From: Sphingopyxis sp. Root154
Lineage (GTDB): Bacteria > Pseudomonadota > Alphaproteobacteria > Sphingomonadales > Sphingomonadaceae
Assembly (NCBI RefSeq): GCF_001427105.1
Contig: NZ_LMGI01000002.1
Span: 248,001 to 312,000, forward strand
DNA: 64,000 bases
Direction: 5' to 3'
This document shows positions 46,862 through 55,031 of this stretch, one piece after another. Every line of letters begins with the position of its first letter. The stretch's first letter is position 1. The position numbers and the translations under genes were made by a program. The notes under the pieces are model-generated. The model searched no databases and had not been told where the DNA came from. It saw only the letters and a list, made by a program, of their open reading frames with translations.

Positions 46862-46892
46862 GAAAAATAGACGGGCGACCTAAAGCCGCCCG
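46862..46892 (-). terminator. Terminator of the parB-like gene
   Basis: A 6-base GC stem (46872-46877 with 46887-46892) followed on the minus strand by 'tctatttttcc', 9 bases past the stop codon of the parB-like gene. Confidence 0.65.
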
Positions 46893-46900
46893 CCCTGTTG

Positions 46901-48688
46901 TTATGCCGCCAATGGCGGTTCGTCGGTTTCCGGTCCGCTGCTGACCTCGGTGAGAGGCACAATGCTCGCGGAGAGATCGAAAGCCACACGCGCCGCAGCC
47001 TTCACGCTGCCGACACCGCCGCGCGACGTGTAGGCAGTCGGCGGGAACGCCATCCACTGCGGAACCCACGGCTCGGACTTGGCGCGGCCGTTGGTGCCCG
47101 TAAGGCAATCGGAGATGATCGCTTTCAGCGCCTTACCCTTCTCACGGGCGTTTGCTGCTGCGACCTCCGCGCCCGCAACCTCGCCGACGATGGCGAGCAG
47201 CACTTCGCGGTCGCGAAGCTGGTCGAAGAACGCCGCGTCGGCTTTCCAATGCCGGTGCATGTCGGTGTCGATATGTAGCCCGATCATTTCCACCGCCTCG
47301 CTGCCCGCCGCCAGCGTTTCGCCCATGACGATCGCTACGATCTCCAAAACCACCGGATCGGGCAATTCCATAAGCCGAGCGAACAAGGGCGCAAAAGGGG
47401 GCCGGTGACAACCCTTGCCGGTAATGGTCGGCGCGTCTTCATCGAAGCCGAGCACCGCGAGCACCGCGCGGCGCTTCGTGTCGAAAGCGGTTTCGGCGAG
47501 GCAGGTCTCCACGCTCTCGGCAATTTCTTCCTTCGGCGCGCGCTGTGTCTCGACATCCACCCGCCACAGGTCTGCACCCGCAATGACATGCGCGGCCATC
47601 GCCCGCAGCGCGACATCGGTATGTGCTAGCAGGTCGGCGCGCACAGCTGCATGACGGTGAAGATCGATATAGGCATTGAGCGGACCCGACACCTCGGGAC
47701 GCGATGGCTTCTCGGCTACCGCATCCGCCTCGCCACTACCGCCGCTGCAAAGCCGCGTCGCTTCCTTTGCCGTGACATAGCCCTCGTGGAAGATAACCTC
47801 TCCGCTCTCGCGAACCTCGACATAGACGCGACCGCCCTTACGCTTGCCCGCATGGGCATGATCCCATGACCGGAACCACTGCCCGCGCTCCATGATGATC
47901 ACGTCGGACCATCCGGCCTTAAGATAGTCGGCCTTGCGCACCTCGATGGCGCCCATCTGCGCGGTCCAGAATGCATCGCTGTCGGCAAAGAAGCGATCAT
48001 CGCCAAACAGGTCGGCAACAATCCCGCCCTTGAACGCCTCGACGTCGAACAGGGCATGCGTCACCGCAATGGCCGTGCCGCCGAACAGCCACGCCTTGAG
48101 CTGATGGCCGGTCGGGCAATAGGCGCTTTCGTCATCGAACAGCGCCAGCCATGCCTTCTGCTGGCTTTTCGAGGCAAGGGTCAGATGCCGCACCGTGTTC
48201 ACGTCGATCTGCCCACCGCGATAGAGGGTACGGATGCGGGGGAGCAGATTGCCAAGCGCAAGGATGCGCTTCACCGCCGACGGCTCGAAGCCGAACGTGT
48301 CGGCAACCTCGTCCACGCTGCGACCGGTTTTGACCAGTGCCACAAACGCTTCCCACTGGCTGACTTCGTCGGGTCGGACGCGTGCGAGATTTTCCAGCAT
48401 CGACGCTTCGAGCGCATCGGCATCGTCACCCTCGTCGAGGATCGCACAGGGAATGGGCTTCACCGCCCCGCCCTCGCGCGCCACCGCGTTGACGGCGGTA
48501 AAGCGCCGACGTCCCGCGACGATCTCGAAACGGCCTTCGGCACAGTTCGGACGAACGAGCAGAGGAACCAGCACCCCGCGGGAGCGAACGCTGGGGAGCA
48601 GGTCGGACACATCGGGGTCTTTCCCCTTCCCGCGCATGTTGGTCGCCGCAATCGACAGATGGTCCACATCGATAAAATCGAGCTTCAT
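46901..48688 (-). CDS. ParB/RepB-type partition protein, large
   Basis: A 595-residue protein. The N-terminal ParB domain (residues 10-110) is intact: 'FEIVAGRRRFTAVNAVA' (GxRR loop) and 'ALEASMLENLARVRPDEVS'. A helix-turn-helix follows ('SVDEVADTFGFEPSAVKRILAL'). The C-terminal 400 residues are not a canonical ParB dimerisation domain, which makes this longer than a chromosomal ParB (about 290). No ParA is adjacent. Start chosen at 'MKLDFIDVDHL' behind 'aaggaaaggaagaagtc'. It probably regulates or segregates the element. Confidence 0.85.
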   Translation of the reverse strand: MKLDFIDVDHLSIAATNMRGKGKDPDVSDLLPSVRSRGVLVPLLVRPNCAEGRFEIVAGRRRFTAVNAVAREGGAVKPIPCAILDEGDDADALEASMLENLARVRPDEVSQWEAFVALVKTGRSVDEVADTFGFEPSAVKRILALGNLLPRIRTLYRGGQIDVNTVRHLTLASKSQQKAWLALFDDESAYCPTGHQLKAWLFGGTAIAVTHALFDVEAFKGGIVADLFGDDRFFADSDAFWTAQMGAIEVRKADYLKAGWSDVIIMERGQWFRSWDHAHAGKRKGGRVYVEVRESGEVIFHEGYVTAKEATRLCSGGSGEADAVAEKPSRPEVSGPLNAYIDLHRHAAVRADLLAHTDVALRAMAAHVIAGADLWRVDVETQRAPKEEIAESVETCLAETAFDTKRRAVLAVLGFDEDAPTITGKGCHRPPFAPLFARLMELPDPVVLEIVAIVMGETLAAGSEAVEMIGLHIDTDMHRHWKADAAFFDQLRDREVLLAIVGEVAGAEVAAANAREKGKALKAIISDCLTGTNGRAKSEPWVPQWMAFPPTAYTSRGGVGSVKAAARVAFDLSASIVPLTEVSSGPETDEPPLAA

Positions 48689-48699
48689 GACTTCTTCCT

Positions 48700-48820
48700 T
48701 TCCTTCCACCACACCCGGCCCCGGACGGCGGGGCGGGCGGCGAGGAAAGGCGACGGGACCGCGTCAAAGGACGGAACGCACCCGCAGGGCCGCAATGCAA
48801 TGGAGGAGCCGGGGCGAAGA
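48700..48820 (-). promoter_or_regulatory. GC-rich leader upstream of parB, shared with ardC
   Basis: Counterpart of the ardC leader: a GC-rich block ending near 48750 ('ggcgaggaaagg') and a second block at 48778-48814 containing 'gcacccgcagggccgc' then 'tggaggag'. The second block is also present at 46214-46248 before DUF736. The remaining 48821-49170 carries no convincing gene. Confidence 0.5.
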
Positions 48821-49170
48821 CCCGGCTTGCGCACCGGCCGCGCGGTCCCACAGCCGTGCGCCGACTGCCACGCTGTCCGTGGCCGGCCCAAGCACAGCGT
48901 CGCCCCGCGGTCAGCGCGGCGTCATCATCGGGAAACAAACGCGCCCTTGTCTCAGCCGCAGGCGCCGCGGCGTGCGCGGATCGACGGCGGGTCGGGCGTG
49001 ACAAAGCCGCGCCCGGAACAGCGCTATGCGCTGTTTATCCGCCGCGAGGGCCGCGAGCCCGCGGCGCCAGGACGCGAGACAAGCGCTCTGCGCGGCCAGC
49101 CGCCGCAGCAAGTGGACGGATGCGAGAGCCGCGCAATCATGCCGCCGACGAGGCAGACGCAATCAAGGGA

Positions 49171-50388
49171 TCAATCTCCCGCGTCCGACTCAACCTTGTC
49201 CGATTCGATGACCTTGCCGGTACAATAAGCCCCCCACGCCTCCATCAGCTTCACTCGGGCGCCCGGCTTGTCCAAGGTGCCAAGATAGGTTGTTCGGCGA
49301 TAGGCGGCCTGGACGGCGTCGGGCGTCTTGTGCGCGAGCGCGGCTTCCACGACGGCGTCGGCGAAGCCTTCGTTGGCCGCCCAGTCGGTAAAGGTCGAAC
49401 GAAAGCCATGGACATGGAACGGCTCGCTCATATCGCGTACCACCTTCAGCAGCGTCATGTCCGACATGGGCTTACCCAAGATGCCCGGGAACACGACCTC
49501 TGTGTTGGGCAAGCGAAGGGCATTCGCCTTGCCGATAACCTCCAGCGCGGCGTCAGAAAGCGGAACAATGTGGGACTTGCCCCTTTTCATGTGATCGGCA
49601 GGGACCGTCCACAAGCGTTCATCCGAGTCGAACTCGGCCCATGTAGCCAATCGGACCTCCTGGCTGCGGGCCCCGGTCAGGATGAGCAGTTCGAGCGCAA
49701 GCCGACTGTAGGATGGCTTGCGCTGAAGAGCCCTAAGAAAGCCGGGCAAAGCGACGTAGGGCATGGCCTTGCGATTCTCGCGCGACTTCACTTGCCGCGG
49801 CAAACCACGCCCTGCTTTTAGACTGCCGTTGCCCGAAGGCGCCTCTCGCGACCGCCAGCCCTTCGCATGCGCAAAGTCCAGCACGGTGCATATCCTGTTC
49901 CGCACCTGCCGAGCGGTCTCCGGAATATCCTGCCAGATCGGCGTCAGCACATCGATGATATCTGCCGCAGCGATCGCCCCGGTAGGCTCGCTGCCCAATT
50001 TGGGGAATGCATAGTTTTCGAGCGTTGCCAGCCACTGACGGGCATATATGTCGCTCTTCCAGCCCGCTTCGTTCGCAGCGTGATATTGAAGCGCAGCCTC
50101 CCGAAACGTGACCTTCGCGGCAGCTTCGTCCTTTCGCTCTGCGAGAATGTCGCGCCGATCCACCTTGATCGCCTTGCGGAGCTCCCAGGCCTTCTGGCGC
50201 ACTTCGGCCAGCGTAGTCAGCTTGGCGCTTCCAAGGCTGATGTCCTGCCGCTTCCCGTCGCGTTGCAGGCGCAGAAACCAGGAAGCCCCGCCCCGTTTAT
50301 CGACCTTCAAAAACAGCCCGTCACCGTCCTGATAGCTGCCGGGATTCGCCAAAGCGGCCTTGACCGCAACCGCCGTGAGTTTGCCCAT
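49171..50388 (-). CDS. int: Tyrosine-type site-specific integrase
   Basis: A 405-residue integrase of the P4-like class (N-terminal DUF4102-type arm-binding region 'KLTAVAVKAALANPGSYQDG' and 'GLFLKVDKRGG'). Catalytic residues: Arg in 'LTGARSQEVRLATW', His-x-x-Arg in 'FHVHGFRSTFTDW', His in 'EAALAHKTPDAV' and the Tyr nucleophile in 'AAYRRTTYLG'. It is transcribed away from the adjacent tRNA-Tyr gene and lies within 200 bases of its 3' end, so that tRNA end is the likely attB. Starts at M25 or M15 upstream (50418) are alternatives. Confidence 0.94.
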   Translation of the reverse strand: MGKLTAVAVKAALANPGSYQDGDGLFLKVDKRGGASWFLRLQRDGKRQDISLGSAKLTTLAEVRQKAWELRKAIKVDRRDILAERKDEAAAKVTFREAALQYHAANEAGWKSDIYARQWLATLENYAFPKLGSEPTGAIAAADIIDVLTPIWQDIPETARQVRNRICTVLDFAHAKGWRSREAPSGNGSLKAGRGLPRQVKSRENRKAMPYVALPGFLRALQRKPSYSRLALELLILTGARSQEVRLATWAEFDSDERLWTVPADHMKRGKSHIVPLSDAALEVIGKANALRLPNTEVVFPGILGKPMSDMTLLKVVRDMSEPFHVHGFRSTFTDWAANEGFADAVVEAALAHKTPDAVQAAYRRTTYLGTLDKPGARVKLMEAWGAYCTGKVIESDKVESDAGD

Positions 50389-50585
50389 GGGATTTACCCC
50401 CACATTTTCTCCCCGCATTTGGGGAAACCAAGATGTGGGGGAAAGCGATTCTTCCCCCACACTTCCCCCACACTGTGTCTTGGCTGCAGTGAAATGCAGC
50501 GAGACGAAAGGGGACGATAGCGGCAGTATACGCTAGGTTTTCAGCCATTTCTAGGGGTTTTAGGAGATGCCCTCGGACCAGAGGG

Positions 50586-50671
50586 TGGTGGACAGGGCTG
50601 GATTCGAACCAGCGTACGGAAACCCGGGCAGATTTACAGTCTGCTGCCTTTAACCACTCGGCCACCTGTCC
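50586..50671 (-). tRNA. tRNA-Tyr (GTA)
   Basis: A complete minus-strand tRNA. The acceptor stem 'GGACAGG' (50665-50671) pairs with the 3' 'CCTGTCC', and the anticodon loop 'CTGTAAA' gives GTA. The variable arm is long, as expected for tRNA-Tyr; the T-loop reads 'GGTTCGAATCC'. CCA is encoded (50586-50588). The 3' end faces the island and its integrase, so it is the presumed attachment site. Confidence 0.96.
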
Positions 50672-50750
50672 ATTGGGGCCCGCTTTGGGAAGCGGTCCAA
50701 TGGCGAAACGAGGCTTGCCTGTCAATGGCAGTCATGGGAAAGGCGCGCAC

Positions 50751-51518
50751 ATGAGACAATTTTCCCGTCACCGCCGCCCCGCCAGCCAAAACTCGCGCGG
50801 ACAGGCCATTCGCTTCTGGGGCCGCCACGCCGTATTGGCCGCGCTCGCCAACCCCGAACGCACCGTCAAGCGCATCTGGGGCACGCGCGAGGCCCTGGGC
50901 CAGCTCGACCTGCCGCCGGTGATTCCGATCAGCTACGCCGAGGTCACCGACCTCGCGCGACTCGTCGCGCGCGACGCGCCGCATCAGGGACTCGTGATCG
51001 AGGTCGACCCGCTCGAGGACGTCTTCCTCGGCGATCTGTTGCAGCAGGAGGTCGACGCCGACAGCAGGCGCCCGCTGATCGTCCTCGACCAGGTCACCGA
51101 CCCGCACAATATCGGCGCTGTGCTGCGTTCGGCCGCTGCGTTCGACGCCGCCGCGATCGTCACGCAGGATCGTCACAGCCCGCCCGAAAGCGGCGTCATC
51201 GCGCGCTCGGCGTCGGGCGCGCTCGAAATCGTGCCGTGGATCCGCGTCGTCAACCTGTCGCGCGCGCTCGAGGAAATCGCCGAGGCGCAATATTGGCGCA
51301 TCGGGCTGATGGGCGACACCGAAACGACGCTGGGTTCGGTCCTCGACGGCAACCGCGTCGCGCTGGTGCTCGGGTCCGAAGGCGATGGCATGCGCCACAA
51401 TGTCATGGAGCATTGCGACGTGCTGGCAAAGCTGCCGATCTCGCCGCGGATGGAGAGCCTGAATATTTCCAATGCCGCCGCGGTCGCGCTCTACGCGGTC
51501 GCGACGGCCGGCCAGTAA
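50751..51518 (+). CDS. rlmB: TrmH-family 23S rRNA 2'-O-ribose methyltransferase (RlmB-type)
   Basis: A 255-residue SPOUT methyltransferase. The trefoil-knot motifs are intact: 'VLDQVTDPHNIGAVLRSAA' (motif 1), 'VALVLGSEGDGMRHNVME' (motif 2) and 'LPISPRMESLNISNAAAVA' (motif 3). The N-terminal 'IRFWGRHAVLAALANPER' is the RlmB/TrmH substrate-binding domain. It would methylate G2251 of 23S rRNA in the peptidyl-transferase centre. Start at 'MRQFSRH' fits a 'gggaaagg' ribosome site. Confidence 0.9.
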   Translation: MRQFSRHRRPASQNSRGQAIRFWGRHAVLAALANPERTVKRIWGTREALGQLDLPPVIPISYAEVTDLARLVARDAPHQGLVIEVDPLEDVFLGDLLQQEVDADSRRPLIVLDQVTDPHNIGAVLRSAAAFDAAAIVTQDRHSPPESGVIARSASGALEIVPWIRVVNLSRALEEIAEAQYWRIGLMGDTETTLGSVLDGNRVALVLGSEGDGMRHNVMEHCDVLAKLPISPRMESLNISNAAAVALYAVATAGQ

Positions 51519-51521
51519 GGC

Positions 51522-51839
51522 TTAGTCCTCGGCGGCAATCCGCACGCGGAGGCCGTCGAGCGCGTCGCTGAATGGCAGCTGGCACGACAGGCGCGAGGCG
51601 TCGTCGCGGTCGGTGGTCGAATCGAGCAGGTCGTTCTCGTCCTCGCTCATCGCGGGCAGCTGGTCGGTCGCGCCGGCTTCGACATGGACATGGCAGGTCG
51701 CGCACGAGCAGCAACCGCCGCACAGCGCGAGCAGTTCGTCGAACCCGGCGTCGCGGATATTTTCCATGACCGTCAGGCTGGTATCGCCCTCGATCTCATG
51801 CTCGGTCCCGTCACGCGTCACGACAATCAGCTTGGCCAT
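51522..51839 (-). CDS. 2Fe-2S ferredoxin, adrenodoxin type
   Basis: A 105-residue electron carrier. Cys ligands follow the C-x5-C-x2-C...C pattern ('[13 protein letters not shown]' and 'SRLSCQLPF'), with the C-terminal Cys about 34 residues on, typical of adrenodoxin/FdxB-type ferredoxins that serve iron-sulfur cluster assembly or cytochrome P450s. The start was chosen at '[11 protein letters not shown]' behind 'ggggactagc'; ATG 51851 is upstream. Next to an unrelated methyltransferase gene, with convergent stops 3 bases apart. Confidence 0.93.
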   Translation of the reverse strand: MAKLIVVTRDGTEHEIEGDTSLTVMENIRDAGFDELLALCGGCCSCATCHVHVEAGATDQLPAMSEDENDLLDSTTDRDDASRLSCQLPFSDALDGLRVRIAAED

Positions 51840-51940
51840 GCTAGTCCCCATAGGTTTCTTGTTGCAGGCGCTATGTCGCGCGTTGCGCGGCAAATCAAGC
51901 GTTGCTAGTGATAGCTAAAGGAACAAAAGGAGAATATGCG

Positions 51941-52558
51941 ATGGGTCTCAGCCAGCAGCAGCTGAACGCGGGAATCGATGCGCTTGCGGCGCGGGATTCA
52001 AACGTCGCGCGCGCGCTCGGCAATGTCGGCTACCCCGAACCCCGTATCCGCGCGCGCGGCTATGCGACGCTGCTGCGTACCATCGTCGGCCAGCAGGTCA
52101 GCGTCGCCGCGGCCAACTCGATCTGGAACAAGCTGGAGTCGCAGTTCGGCGAGGGCTGCCCCGCCGAGACGGTCGCCGCCGCGGACTTCGACACGCTGCG
52201 CGCGTGCGGCCTGTCGGGCCAGAAACAAGGCTATGCCAAGAGTCTTGCGCAGCTGATCCTCGACGGCGAGCTCCAGTTCGACGCCCTCCCCGCCGACGAC
52301 GAGGAAGCGATCGCGCTACTTACCAAGGTCAAGGGCATCGGCCGCTGGTCGGCCGAAATCTACCTCCTGTTTGCCGAGGGGCGTCCGGACATCTGGCCCG
52401 CGGGCGACCTCGCGGTGCAGGAAGCCGTCGGCCGCATCTTCCAGCTCGGCACGCGGCCGAGCGAAAAACAGGCGCGCGAACTGGCGGAGGCCTGGCGCCC
52501 GCACCGTGGGGCCGCAGCGATCTTCAGCTGGCATTGCTATAATATGGACGTGATCTGA
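51941..52558 (+). CDS. DNA-3-methyladenine glycosylase II-type (AlkA, HhH-GPD)
   Basis: A 205-residue base-excision repair glycosylase that would remove alkylated purines. The helix-hairpin-helix 'LLTKVKGIGRWSAEIYLLF' and the Gly/Pro-Asp catalytic loop 'PDIWPAGDLAVQEAVG' (Asp near residue 152) are diagnostic. It lacks the N-terminal DNA-binding domain of E. coli AlkA, as do many short homologues. Start at ATG 51941 with 'aaaaggagaatatgcg'. Confidence 0.92.
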   Translation: MGLSQQQLNAGIDALAARDSNVARALGNVGYPEPRIRARGYATLLRTIVGQQVSVAAANSIWNKLESQFGEGCPAETVAAADFDTLRACGLSGQKQGYAKSLAQLILDGELQFDALPADDEEAIALLTKVKGIGRWSAEIYLLFAEGRPDIWPAGDLAVQEAVGRIFQLGTRPSEKQARELAEAWRPHRGAAAIFSWHCYNMDVI

Positions 52559-52564
52559 TCATAT

Positions 52565-52641
52565 CGTCGCCCCCGCGAAGGCGGGGGCCGCGATCGGTGT
52601 AGCGCAAGGTTGCCAGCGGCCCCGCCTTCGCAGGGGCGACG
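52565..52641. repeat. Long imperfect REP-type inverted repeat
   Basis: The left arm (52565-52591, starting 'cgtcgcccccgcgaaggcgg') and right arm (52616-52641) are near-perfect inverse complements around a 24-base centre. This is the 'cgtcgcccc.gcgaaggcggggccgc' type also seen elsewhere. Confidence 0.8.
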
Positions 52642-52647
52642 TGATAC

Positions 52648-52690
52648 AAAAAAAAGGCCGGGTGGAGCATCCTCCACCCGGCCTTTTTTT
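52648..52690. terminator. Bidirectional terminator between alkA-type gene and tig
   Basis: A perfect 12-base stem (52656-52667 with 52672-52683), loop 'catc', flanked by an A-run on the left and a T-run on the right, so it can end both convergent transcripts. Confidence 0.88.
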
Positions 52691-52706
52691 GATCGTCAGC
52701 CGAAGC

Positions 52707-54314
52707 TTATTTCTTCGCCGCAGCCTTCTTGGCCGGAGCCTTGGCAGCGGGCTTGTCTTCGGCCGCCTTCGCCGGAGCAGCCTTTTTCGCCGCGGCGGGC
52801 TTTTCTTCCGTCTTGGCTTCGGTCTTCTTCGCCGGTGCCTTCTTGGCGGGAGCCTCCTCGGCCTTGGCCTCTTCCTTCACGTCGGCCTTCTTGGCAGCGG
52901 GCTTCTTTGCCGCAGCCTTCTTCGCCGGCTTGTGGTCGTGGTCATGGTCGTGGCCGCAACCCGGGCCATGGACGTGGCCGCTGTCGTCATCGGCTTCGAT
53001 TGCGGCTTCCAGTTCCTCGCGGGTGGTTTCGCGGTCGCTGATCTCGGCCTTTTCGAACAGGAAGTCGACGACCTTGTCTTCATAGAGCGGGGCGCGAAGC
53101 TGCGCCGCGGCGAGCGCGTCCTGCTGGACATATTCGATGAAGCGCGTGCGGTCTTCGGGGCGATACTGCTGCGCCGCCTGCGCGATCAGGCGCGACATTT
53201 CTTGGCTGCTCACCTGGACGCCATGCGCCTGGCCGATTTCCGAGAGGAGCAGGCCGAGGCGGACGCGGCGCACCGCGATCGCACGATAATCGTCGCGGTC
53301 GTTCTCGAGTTCGGCCTTCGCCGCTTCGGGATCTTCCTCGTGGCTGACTTCATGCTCGAGCTGCTGCCAGATCTGGTTGAACTCGGCTTCGACCATCGTC
53401 GGCGGCACGTCGAAGTCGTGCGCGGCGGCGAGCTGGTCGAGCAGCTTGCGCTTCATATAGGTGCGCGTCAGGCCGTTCAGTTCCTGCTCGACCTGGTCCT
53501 TCATCAGCTCTTTCAGCTTGTCGAGGCTTTCGAGGCCAAGCGTCTTGGCGAACTCGTCGTCGATCTTCGACGTGGCCGGAACCTTCACTTCCTTCACCGT
53601 CACGGCGAATTCGGCGGGCTGGCCCTTGAGGTCCGCAACCGGATAATCGTCGGGGAAGCTGACCTTCAGCACCTTTTCGTCGCCGGTCTTGACGCCGACG
53701 AGCTGGTCTTCAAAGCCCGGGATCAGCTGACCCGAACCGATTTCGACCGCCATGTCCTCGCCGGTGCCGCCGTCGAAGGCGACGCCGTCGACGCTGCCGG
53801 CGAAGTCGATGATGACCTGGTCGCCCTGGGCGGCCTTCCTGGTCTTCGGCGCCTCTTCGAAGCGCTTCATCTGCGCGGCGAATTCCTCGATCTTGGCCAT
53901 CACGGCCTTGTCGTCGGCGGGAACGGTCAGACGTTCGAGCTTCAGACCGTCGATCGACGGCGTTTCGATTTGGGGCAGCACTTCGAGGCTGACGGTCAGT
54001 TCGGCGTCCTTGCCGGCTTCATAGCCTTCGTCGAGCGACACGGCGGGCTGCAGCGCGGGGCGAAGCTTTTCCTTCGCCATCAGGTCGCGCACGCCGGCGT
54101 CAATCGCCTTGTTGAGCGCGTCGGCCGACAGCGCCGGGCCGTGCATCTTGCGGATCAGGTTCGGCGGCACCTTGCCGGGGCGGAAGCCGGGCATGCGGAC
54201 GGTCGGGGCGATGCTCTTCACCTCGTCGTCGACGCGCGCGTCGATATCCTTGGCGGTGATGGTCACGCGATATTCGCGCTTCAGGCCTTCGTTCAGCGTT
54301 TCGACGGTCTTCAT
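52707..54314 (-). CDS. tig: Trigger factor with His-rich and Lys/Ala-rich C-terminal extension
   Basis: A 535-residue ribosome-associated chaperone and prolyl isomerase. The ribosome-binding signature 'PGFRPGKVPPNLIRKMHG' is at residues 43-60; the FKBP-type PPIase domain follows ('DQVIIDFAGSVDG', about 163-240), then the long helical arms. Family members usually end near residue 430-450. Here the chain continues with 'HVHGPGCGHDHDHDHKP' (about 440-456, a metal-binding-like cluster) and then a tail of PAKKAAAKK-type repeats to the end. The core is certain; the tail is the odd part. Start at 'MKTVETLNEG'. Confidence 0.96.
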   Translation of the reverse strand: MKTVETLNEGLKREYRVTITAKDIDARVDDEVKSIAPTVRMPGFRPGKVPPNLIRKMHGPALSADALNKAIDAGVRDLMAKEKLRPALQPAVSLDEGYEAGKDAELTVSLEVLPQIETPSIDGLKLERLTVPADDKAVMAKIEEFAAQMKRFEEAPKTRKAAQGDQVIIDFAGSVDGVAFDGGTGEDMAVEIGSGQLIPGFEDQLVGVKTGDEKVLKVSFPDDYPVADLKGQPAEFAVTVKEVKVPATSKIDDEFAKTLGLESLDKLKELMKDQVEQELNGLTRTYMKRKLLDQLAAAHDFDVPPTMVEAEFNQIWQQLEHEVSHEEDPEAAKAELENDRDDYRAIAVRRVRLGLLLSEIGQAHGVQVSSQEMSRLIAQAAQQYRPEDRTRFIEYVQQDALAAAQLRAPLYEDKVVDFLFEKAEISDRETTREELEAAIEADDDSGHVHGPGCGHDHDHDHKPAKKAAAKKPAAKKADVKEEAKAEEAPAKKAPAKKTEAKTEEKPAAAKKAAPAKAAEDKPAAKAPAKKAAAKK

Positions 54315-54401
54315 TGCCTTGGTCTTATCCTTGCTCAAAATCTCGTATCGAACCCCGCCAGAGCGGCGGAGTTCCCCATGATCCCGGCCTGCATTGCAGA
54401 T

Positions 54402-54486
54402 TGGTGCGGGCGAAGGGACTCGAACCCCCACATCTTGCGATACTGGTACCTAAAACCAGCGCGTCTACCAATTCCGCCACGCCCGC
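54402..54486 (-). tRNA. tRNA-Leu (TAG)
   Basis: A complete minus-strand tRNA. Acceptor 'GCGGGCG' (54480-54486) pairs with 54406-54412. The anticodon stem/loop is 'CTGGT TTTAGGT ACCAG' with TAG, so Leu. The long variable arm 'TATCGCAAGATG' is typical. CCA is encoded at 54402-54404. Between the trigger-factor gene and the Pro-rich protein. Confidence 0.95.
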
Positions 54487-54678
54487 AGGTGTTTTCGGCC
54501 GGGTGCACGAAATCGCGCGCTGCCGCGCACGCCCGTGCGGGCCGCGCGGGGCTATAGCAGACGCGTCGCCGAGGGCAAGGGCACAAAGCCCCGCGTTCCG
54601 CTGGCGGAACATATGCTCGGCGCCCGCCGTCGGAACATGCACCGCGCCCGTTCGTTGGTTAACTCAAGGAGAGTGACA

Positions 54679-54876
54679 ATGACGAATACCCCCGACCCGC
54701 TTCCCAAGCCCAAGCCCGACACGATCGAACCGCAGTCGCCGCCCGAGCAGCCGACGCAACCGACCCCGCAAGAAGACCCCGCCGGCCAGCCCAGCGAAAT
54801 CCCCGGCCGCCCCGGTGGCGGCGACATCGACCAGCCCGGCCGCGGGCCCGACGAGGTGCCGCCGCAACAGGTTTGA
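54679..54876 (+). CDS. Small Pro-rich disordered protein
   Basis: A 65-residue protein almost entirely of Pro, Gln, Glu, Asp and Gly, with repeats like 'PPEQPTQPTPQEDPAGQPS'. Behind a clear 'aaggagagtgaca' ribosome site. Such low-complexity small proteins are conserved in sphingomonads without known function. Confidence 0.7.
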   Translation: MTNTPDPLPKPKPDTIEPQSPPEQPTQPTPQEDPAGQPSEIPGRPGGGDIDQPGRGPDEVPPQQV

Positions 54877-54891
54877 CGGCGCTTCCCTCGT

Positions 54892-54956
54892 CACTCCCGC
54901 GAAGGCGGAAATCCCGCTAATGTATCAAAAGCGGGATTCCCGCTTTCGCGGGAATG
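54892..54956. repeat. REP-like inverted repeat
   Basis: Imperfect inverse arms around 'aatgtatcaaa'; the right arm is 'gcgggattcccgctttcgc'. Same class as the 63305 element. Confidence 0.8.
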
Positions 54957-55031
54957 CCAAAGGTTAGATTGCTCAGGAATACTTGACCTCTCTCGTCGCC
55001 CTCCGCACGATGCGACGAAGGGGAGAGATAG

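Larger units (their letters stand above)
46139..46900. other. Long non-coding stretch with repeats and two terminators
   Basis: About 760 bases with no supported gene; open frames at 46434-46814 and 46594-46944 lack ribosome sites and recognisable domains, and the first ends in simple Arg-rich coding. The segment contains the third leader-type element (46214-46248), a long inverted repeat (46250-46317) and a plus-strand terminator at 46734-46765 with no gene assigned to it. It may contain a small RNA or a replication-linked region. Confidence 0.55.
25957..50671. mobile_element. Integrative mobilisable element with defence cargo, inserted at tRNA-Tyr
   Basis: The segment between guaA and tRNA-Tyr carries an integrase at the tRNA 3' end, a relaxase with oriT, TraC- and TraD-like proteins, a ParB-like protein, an AlpA-like regulator, ArdC and three or more defence modules. 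No coupling protein, VirB/Trb or pilus genes are present, so it is predicted to be mobilised rather than self-transmissible. The right boundary is the tRNA gene (50586-50671). The left boundary is placed just after guaA by gene content and base composition, without a confirmed direct repeat. Confidence 0.72.

Noticed and set aside
46434-46944. Plus-strand frames before the parB gene
   Set aside because: Short, no ribosome site, Arg/Pro-rich ends, and no domain; a terminator lies inside them.
38994-49170. A self-transmissible conjugation system
   Set aside because: TraA, TraC and TraD are accessory and relaxosome proteins only; no VirB/Trb or coupling ATPase is present in the window.
49171-50671. 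Second attachment site (attL) duplicating the tRNA-Tyr 3' end
   Set aside because: The duplicated 3' end expected near guaA was not found by eye in 25957-26609 or the cargo; the insertion model rests on the integrase-tRNA adjacency only.
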